A DNA stretch of 15,658 nucleotides from JABDGC01 sp964466595 (GTDB lineage: Bacteria > Pseudomonadota > Gammaproteobacteria > DSM-16500), in the NCBI GenBank assembly GCA_964466595.1, contig CAYXNR010000051.1, positions 1 through 15,658 on the forward strand, read 5' to 3'. Under the pieces are notes generated by a model. It was not told where the DNA came from. It was given only the letters and a program-made list of their open reading frames with translations, and did not search any database. Within the stretch, counting starts at the first letter, position 1, and each line of letters opens with the position of its first letter. The position numbers were made by a program, and so were the translations under genes. This document shows positions 11,813 through 15,658 of this stretch, one piece after another.

Positions 11813-12505
11813 GTGGCGGAACAATTAAAAGTCGTGACTTCAGAAGAAGCCATCAAGGAAAATGAGACAAGAAATCAGCAGATCTTGGAAACCATTAAAA
11901 GATTCGGAGAGGATATTATTGCTTTGGAAATTAAAGAAGAGGATAACGATGACTTTGAAAAGTTTAAAAAACGGTGCCAACCACTGATTAATCAGCTTGA
12001 AAAAGATTTAACTCCTGCTCCTAATCGAGTGATCACCTCAGGATATATTTTCGACCTGAATATTTTAAAAGAAACGCTTGATTGGTATAAGGCCAACCGT
12101 GATCGCTTTGATGGCTGGTATAAAATAAACATATTTGTAGTTAATGGTTATGGGAAATTGCAAACTAAATTATCTCCACGTAATGCCCAGGTTATGCGCT
12201 ACGGAATCGACCGTGTTGTGTGTGATGGTGACATTCCACCGCGGACCTTCTTAAATACAAAACCAGGCGAATATTCGGATTTACATAATCCGAAAATGCA
12301 GTTAGGGGTTGATTTTTTTATAGATGACCGTTGCATCAGCCTCGGCGCTCTGTATGCGTATCCTCTGTTCCCTTATCATGCGATCGAACATCTTGAAACT
12401 CTCATATCGAACAAAAGCAGCAGCCTTACAAGATTTATACAACAGCAGGCCAACGCCAAGAATAATGTAGCCCATAACCGCAGCTCCAAGCCAGCTCCGC
12501 GCTAA
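11813..12505 (+). CDS. Family A protein, C-terminal part of a frameshifted gene
   Basis: The frame is open from 11753; the GTG at 11813 is the first start-like codon but has no ribosome site, and family sequence (GAVERLVAVTGLSREE) continues upstream of it, so this is not an independent gene start. The protein keeps all features of the window-start paralogue: helical charged region, SGYIFDLNILKETLDWY, NGYGKLQ, and an ordinary-composition segment (DDRCISLGALYAYP, FPYHAIEHLE) where the first copy has the GC-rich tract. It ends SSSLTRFIQQQANAK plus a short tail. It is the best reference in the window for the intact C-terminal half of the family. Function is unknown; it is probably a broken effector gene. 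Confidence 0.75.
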   Translation: MAEQLKVVTSEEAIKENETRNQQILETIKRFGEDIIALEIKEEDNDDFEKFKKRCQPLINQLEKDLTPAPNRVITSGYIFDLNILKETLDWYKANRDRFDGWYKINIFVVNGYGKLQTKLSPRNAQVMRYGIDRVVCDGDIPPRTFLNTKPGEYSDLHNPKMQLGVDFFIDDRCISLGALYAYPLFPYHAIEHLETLISNKSSSLTRFIQQQANAKNNVAHNRSSKPAPR

Positions 12506-12580
12506 TGCTCAACGATGTAGCAGTCCGCCAATTAATCATGTAAAAAATATTACTCAGAGGCTTAATACAGGAAATTATTC

Positions 12581-13090
12581 ATGCAAGCACATCAAGATGA
12601 TAAATCAATTAATCAGCCCATAAAAGGATCTGATCTTAAAGTGGGACAATGGATTCAATTTACAAAAGTATCTCAGCCAGACGAAGGTCCTCACCCATCT
12701 CAAAAAATGCAAGATCGAATTTTTTTCGTTTATGCGCGCGATGTGCATTATATTGGATTTTGGCAACCCCTTACCTACAAACTGATTGATCTCAGCGGAA
12801 GAAGATATGATTATATCCCTGAATACAATAAAATTGACGCAGAAAATGTAAGATCTTGTCAGATCTTTCTTCTTCCTTCTGAAGAAGCAAAAAAAATGTG
12901 TGGTCCTGAGGGTTTGCAGACTATCAACACCATTCTTCAAATTCAATTACCGCAAGAGGCCGGTGAACGCTCTCGTAAACATTATCCACCTATTGAAACA
13001 ATTAACCGTTTTGACTTCGAAAACGAAGTGGCCGTATTTTTAAAGCTTCAGGAAGGTTCTGAAAGAGTGCCTTCTGGTCCAACCATTTGA
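12581..13090 (+). CDS. Hypothetical protein, 169 aa
   Basis: I do not recognise this protein. It has a polar N-terminus (HQDDKSINQPIKGSDLK), then a probable beta-rich core (KVGQWIQFTKVS, RIFFVYARDVHYIGFW, TYKLIDLSGRRYDYIPEY), and a C-terminal part with helices and RFDFENEVAVFLKL. The 'L-K-V-G-Q-W-I-Q-F' plus 'Y-I-G-F-W' arrangement suggests a small beta-barrel, but that is a guess. There is no signal peptide or membrane helix. The start is supported by aggaa (12569-12573), 7 bases from the ATG, and by the copied 5' end at 9660, which preserves the same ribosome site. It follows the split family A gene in the same direction. The end is Ser/Pro-rich (GSERVPSGPTI), compatible with but not proof of type IV export. 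Confidence 0.8.
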   Translation: MQAHQDDKSINQPIKGSDLKVGQWIQFTKVSQPDEGPHPSQKMQDRIFFVYARDVHYIGFWQPLTYKLIDLSGRRYDYIPEYNKIDAENVRSCQIFLLPSEEAKKMCGPEGLQTINTILQIQLPQEAGERSRKHYPPIETINRFDFENEVAVFLKLQEGSERVPSGPTI

Positions 13091-13118
13091 AAGAAAATAG
13101 CGAATAGCTTTACCTATA

Positions 13119-13162
13119 GCGCGGGGTGGGCGTGCGCGAGCTGCGGCCGGGTGCGCGGGGTG
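13119..13162. other. Second extremely GC-rich tract
   Basis: About 44 bases with only around six A/T, G-rich on the plus strand, joining an AT-rich stretch (tagctttacctata) to the second 113-bp repeat. Its sequence is not the same as the tract at 597-653, but its position against the repeat is identical. Likely a sequencing or assembly fault or a shared rearrangement hotspot. Confidence 0.7.
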
Positions 13163-13274
13163 GTTGGAAAGCTTATGTCGAACAAAAACAGCAGTCTTGC
13201 AAGACTTATGCGGCCACAGGCCCAGGCCAAGCAGAACCACTGCTCAATAATGTAGCCCGTTTTTGAAGCAATCC
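13162..13274 (+). repeat. 113-bp repeat, copy 2 (family A 3'-end fragment)
   Basis: Three substitutions from 653-765. In frame it reads VGKLMSNKNSSLARLMRPQ and on to a TAG at 13250-13252, the last ~30 codons of a family A gene with nothing of the family before it. A fragment, not a gene. The next gene begins about 85 bases further on. Confidence 0.85.
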
Positions 13275-13359
13275 GGAAATATTGGAACTACAATAAAAAA
13301 GTTGAATTTGTCTGTTTCATTCATTACCCTAACAATCTATTATGTCCTTGGAGCTGAGA

Positions 13360-14535
13360 ATGCCAAAACTGCATTACTTCGATAGCAATTCAATTGATTT
13401 AGGAACCTATAATTGGTTCGCTTATCCGTCTTCGATAGAAACCCGATTTAATCCGCGTAAAAGCGTTTTTCTTTTTCCAAGCAACATCAGACATCATACT
13501 GAAAAACATTCGCTTTATAGTAAAAAATCAGGTTTAGGTCTAGCTAAAGCAGCAGCTTCATTCTATGACCACGAAATTCCCACCTTAGGCTTACCGACCA
13601 CAGGCATGCCAGCAAAAATGTCGCGTAAACAAATTGAAGAGTCTAGGGATTTTCCAGCCACTTGCGCTAAGAGAGCAATTTATGATATTTGGCAAGCTCT
13701 CGGTTTTGGTTTTGATCTTGTGTGCCCTGTAAGACAGCGAAAAGAAGCTACTCAGTATTTTTCTGAGGCTTTAACGGCAAATAAAGAAGCACGTTTATGG
13801 GGAAATATAGAAAAAAATCCTAATATCATTTTAGGGGATTATTACCATGAACAGTTAAAGCTAATTAATTTAGCAACCACAGCTCAAAATCAAGAACACA
13901 AAAATGGTGAGGATCCTATCTTGGCCTTCATGGAATCCGGTCAAAGCAAGATTGACCCTTTATTTATAGAAGCCTATAAACAAGGAAAAGCTGCCGCTAA
14001 TCAGCTGCTGGTTCAGGGTAAAACAGAAAATTCCTGGTTCGAGGCTCCTCTTACCTGGAACGTTCCTGAAACAGAAAAATTCGCCGAAGGATTTAAAAAA
14101 ATATATACAGCCTTGCGGGAAGGAGAGTCCGGATTTAATTTGTTTAAAACAAATTTTATAGCAGGCAAAGAACAACTGGACGCACATGCGTTTATCTCTG
14201 AAATAAAAAAACATGCCCAAGCTTATCCGAAGAGCAGAACTGCCAAAGCCCTTGGGTTAGCAAAACGGCATTTAAGAGAAGAAATACCTAATCATTCCAT
14301 GACTCAGAATGGTAACCTTTTTAAGGATATCTATCTCGCTGCTTTTGCTGCAAGCCGTCGCTGGAGTTTTGGCTTGTTTAAGCGATCGAGAATAGAAAAA
14401 GGAAAAACGATTTATAAAATAAGTACACTGGAAAATACATTTAGAGAAAAAATGATTGCTGCTCCTACAGAGTTATCGCCCGGTAGTCGCACAGAAAAAA
14501 TAAATTCAGCTCTAAACCGCTCTTTTTCTCCATAA
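13360..14535 (+). CDS. Hypothetical protein, 391 aa (possible effector)
   Basis: I do not recognise this protein. The ATG at 13360 is preferred over the in-frame ATG at 13342 because ggag (13350-13353) sits 6 bases before it while the earlier ATG has no ribosome site. The N-terminal ~130 residues look globular (KLHYFDSNSIDLGTYNWFAY, then FLFPSNIRHHTEKH and GLGLAKAAASFYDHEIPTLG) with CAKRAIYDIWQALGFGFDLV, which could be an alpha/beta enzyme fold with a Gly-rich loop; the rest is mostly helical and charged. There is no signal peptide. The C-terminus (ELSPGSRTEKINSALNRSF) is Ser/polar-rich as in Dot/Icm substrates. A weak promoter, ttgaat (13302) with taccct (13325), lies upstream. Its function and any effector role are unproven. 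Confidence 0.8.
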   Translation: MPKLHYFDSNSIDLGTYNWFAYPSSIETRFNPRKSVFLFPSNIRHHTEKHSLYSKKSGLGLAKAAASFYDHEIPTLGLPTTGMPAKMSRKQIEESRDFPATCAKRAIYDIWQALGFGFDLVCPVRQRKEATQYFSEALTANKEARLWGNIEKNPNIILGDYYHEQLKLINLATTAQNQEHKNGEDPILAFMESGQSKIDPLFIEAYKQGKAAANQLLVQGKTENSWFEAPLTWNVPETEKFAEGFKKIYTALREGESGFNLFKTNFIAGKEQLDAHAFISEIKKHAQAYPKSRTAKALGLAKRHLREEIPNHSMTQNGNLFKDIYLAAFAASRRWSFGLFKRSRIEKGKTIYKISTLENTFREKMIAAPTELSPGSRTEKINSALNRSFSP

Positions 14536-14557
14536 AAAGGAGGAGACTACACTTTAA

Positions 14558-14676
14558 CGTTTTAATGCGTTCTCTTTTTCACCTTTTGGTCAGGAGGCTC
14601 ATAATATCTATAATGAAGATAACGGTAGGGTATTAGGATACGACCATTGTCATGGGTATCATCATCGACAGAAAAG
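14558..14676 (+). pseudogene. C-terminal-like coding remnant truncated by palindromic element 3
   Basis: One frame reads RFNAFSFSPFGQEAHN, then IYNEDNGRVLGYDHCHGYHH and RQ, a protein-like stretch with a His-rich end, running straight into palindromic element 3. There is no start codon in frame; a strong but orphan Shine-Dalgarno (aaggaggag) lies at 14537-14545. I read it as the tail of a lost gene. No homologue is present elsewhere in the window. Confidence 0.4.
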
Positions 14677-14750
14677 AAAAGGGGTCAAGTCTTCACATGA
14701 CACAAGTAAAACAAATACAACATGTGTCATGTGAAGACTTGACCCCTTTT
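14677..14750. mobile_element. Palindromic RAYT/REP-like element, copy 3
   Basis: Left arm 14677-14704 and right arm 14723-14750, perfect 28-nt inverted repeats identical to the arms of copy 1, with an 18-nt centre of different sequence. Followed by t-rich DNA (ttttttattttttt), so it should also work as a strong intrinsic terminator for the gene ending at 14535 and insulate the next gene. Confidence 0.8.
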
Positions 14751-14862
14751 TTATTTTTTTATATTAATCAACATCTTGAAAAGATTTCATAATTAGCATA
14801 TTTATAAATACTAAAAAATAATTTATTTATTATTCGACCTATATTTTGTATTATATTTATAC

Positions 14863-14892
14863 TATAATGCTAATTATGCTTTAATATTAGGG
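14863..14892 (+). promoter_or_regulatory. -10 box and ribosome site of the zinc-knuckle gene
   Basis: tataat at 14863-14868 is consensus, with no clear -35 in very AT-rich DNA. aggg (14889-14892) is 8 bases from the ATG at 14901 and 11 from the adjacent ATG at 14904, favouring the first. Confidence 0.45.
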
Positions 14893-14900
14893 CAATACCT

Positions 14901-15638
14901 ATGATGAGAAATGATCAAAACCGTGAGCTTGCTAAGAAGCAAGAAGAGGAATCCTTTAAAGAGAGAATGGATCCTGTCTGTCCAGGTTGTCATCAACGCA
15001 TGATTTCTCAGGGTTGCGCTTGTGGTAAACCTAAGCCAAAACCCAAGCCTCAGCCACAGCCTAAATCAAAAACACCTGATACTACAAATGAAAAAAATGC
15101 TGCGAATGAAGATCATAAAGAAATAAATCGCGTACACTATACTCAAGATAAGGATGATAAAAATCAAAACCATTCAGACAAAGCTAATAAAGATAGCTGG
15201 ATTCAAGAGAAGGATGGAAGTTTTACTTATCTTAAACCAGGCTTTTTTTCAATTAATGTCAATGATAAAAATTGTACTTTATTCTTTTCTAAAAATAACC
15301 CTGACTTTGAAAAAGTATATGGAGCACTTAATCAGTTTGAGCTTGATAATAACCTTATTCTCAATAAAGACTTCAAGGTTATAAAAAACAGCGACCGATT
15401 GATTATAAGCTTTTCTAATCCTAACCTATATGAAAAATTTATTGATCATCTTTTAAATAATAAAACGGGATTGAGCAATGAACTCCAATCAGCTCTTAGA
15501 TCGCTGCCTAAATTAGAGCCAAAAGGGGCTAAAAAAACAAATGAGGAAGAAAAAGATAATATTGAAAAAAAATCAGCAATCAAGTCGCCGTTTCGTATAC
15601 CAGACCCTAACCAAGGTCCTAATCCATATGACCAGTAA
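14901..15638 (+). CDS. Zinc-knuckle-like charged protein, 245 aa
   Basis: I do not recognise this protein as a named family. A charged N-terminal helix (residues 1-24) leads to CPGCHQRMISQGCACGK, where C27, C30, C39 and C41 form a C-x2-C-x8-C-x-C pattern able to bind one zinc ion. Then come a KPKPKPKPQPQPK linker, a long polar, probably disordered region (55-100), a compact segment (about 100-200) starting SWIQEKDGSFTYLKPGFF with strands around CTLFFSKNN and RLIISFSNP, and a Lys/Glu-rich tail (TNEEEKDNIEKKS) with a Pro-rich end. The acidic-basic tail resembles the E-block of Dot/Icm substrates. There is no signal peptide. It has its own promoter and lies beyond the terminator-like palindrome, so it is probably transcribed alone. 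Its role is unknown; nucleic-acid or protein binding through the zinc site is inferred. Confidence 0.85.
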   Translation: MMRNDQNRELAKKQEEESFKERMDPVCPGCHQRMISQGCACGKPKPKPKPQPQPKSKTPDTTNEKNAANEDHKEINRVHYTQDKDDKNQNHSDKANKDSWIQEKDGSFTYLKPGFFSINVNDKNCTLFFSKNNPDFEKVYGALNQFELDNNLILNKDFKVIKNSDRLIISFSNPNLYEKFIDHLLNNKTGLSNELQSALRSLPKLEPKGAKKTNEEEKDNIEKKSAIKSPFRIPDPNQGPNPYDQ

Positions 15639-15658
15639 GTTTTGATCAAGCGTCAGTT

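Noticed and set aside
9743..14750. CRISPR-like array formed by the three repeated arms
   Set aside because: The copies are far apart, irregularly spaced, internally palindromic over their whole length, and have genes rather than spacers between them.
14870..14888. PmrA-like direct repeat (ctaattat ... ttaatatt, 11-base period) before the 14901 gene
   Set aside because: Only one half fits well and it lies downstream of the -10 box in very AT-rich DNA, an unlikely place for an activator site.

Overview
The window looks like accessory DNA from a Legionella species or a close relative in the order Legionellales. This rests on AT-rich base composition, large multidomain proteins with eukaryote-like parts (J domain, PP2C phosphatase, TPR-like helices), several long unrecognised helical proteins with charged or Ser/Thr-rich C-termini as in Dot/Icm effectors, and duplicated and decayed members of what looks like a Legionella effector family. 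No ribosomal, tRNA, CRISPR, plasmid or phage structural gene is visible, and neither is a transposase.

Layout. 1-770: the 3' part of a gene of a repeated family ('family A'), cut by the window edge and carrying a very GC-rich tract. 770-1400: a minus-strand gene for a basic, charged hypothetical protein, with a decayed coding stretch behind it. 1505-2216: a close pair encoding a VOC/glyoxalase-fold protein and a helix-hairpin-helix Cdd1-like protein. 2404-7563: a 1719-residue protein with an N-terminal J domain, three copies of a roughly 110-residue repeat, a PP2C-type phosphatase domain whose DGHGG motif lies after rather than before the other motifs, Ala/Glu-rich linkers and an unknown C-terminal domain. 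7658-9655: an FAD-monooxygenase-like protein with a TPR-like tail. 9891-10892: a minus-strand hypothetical. 11320-12505: a second family A gene, split by a frameshift. 12581-13090 and 13360-14535: two unrecognised proteins. 14901-15638: a protein with a four-cysteine zinc-knuckle-like motif and a charged tail.

Between the genes are three copies of a palindromic element with 28-nt arms (core ggggtcaagt) near 9743, 10986 and 14677. Each lies against a broken gene fragment: the copied 5' end of the 12581 gene, a piece of family A, and an unidentified C-terminal-like piece. The element resembles the inverted repeats that accompany REP-associated tyrosine transposases. The fragments, the 113-bp repeat shared by 653-765 and 13162-13274, and the split family A gene suggest a cluster that has been repeatedly duplicated, rearranged and eroded.

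How the genes work together is inference. The J-domain/PP2C protein and the FAD/TPR protein are adjacent and co-oriented with no clear terminator between them, so they may be co-transcribed and could both be secreted effectors acting on host proteins. The displaced PP2C motif is the strongest lead for something undescribed. The two GC-rich tracts are as likely to be sequence or assembly errors as biology and should be checked first.
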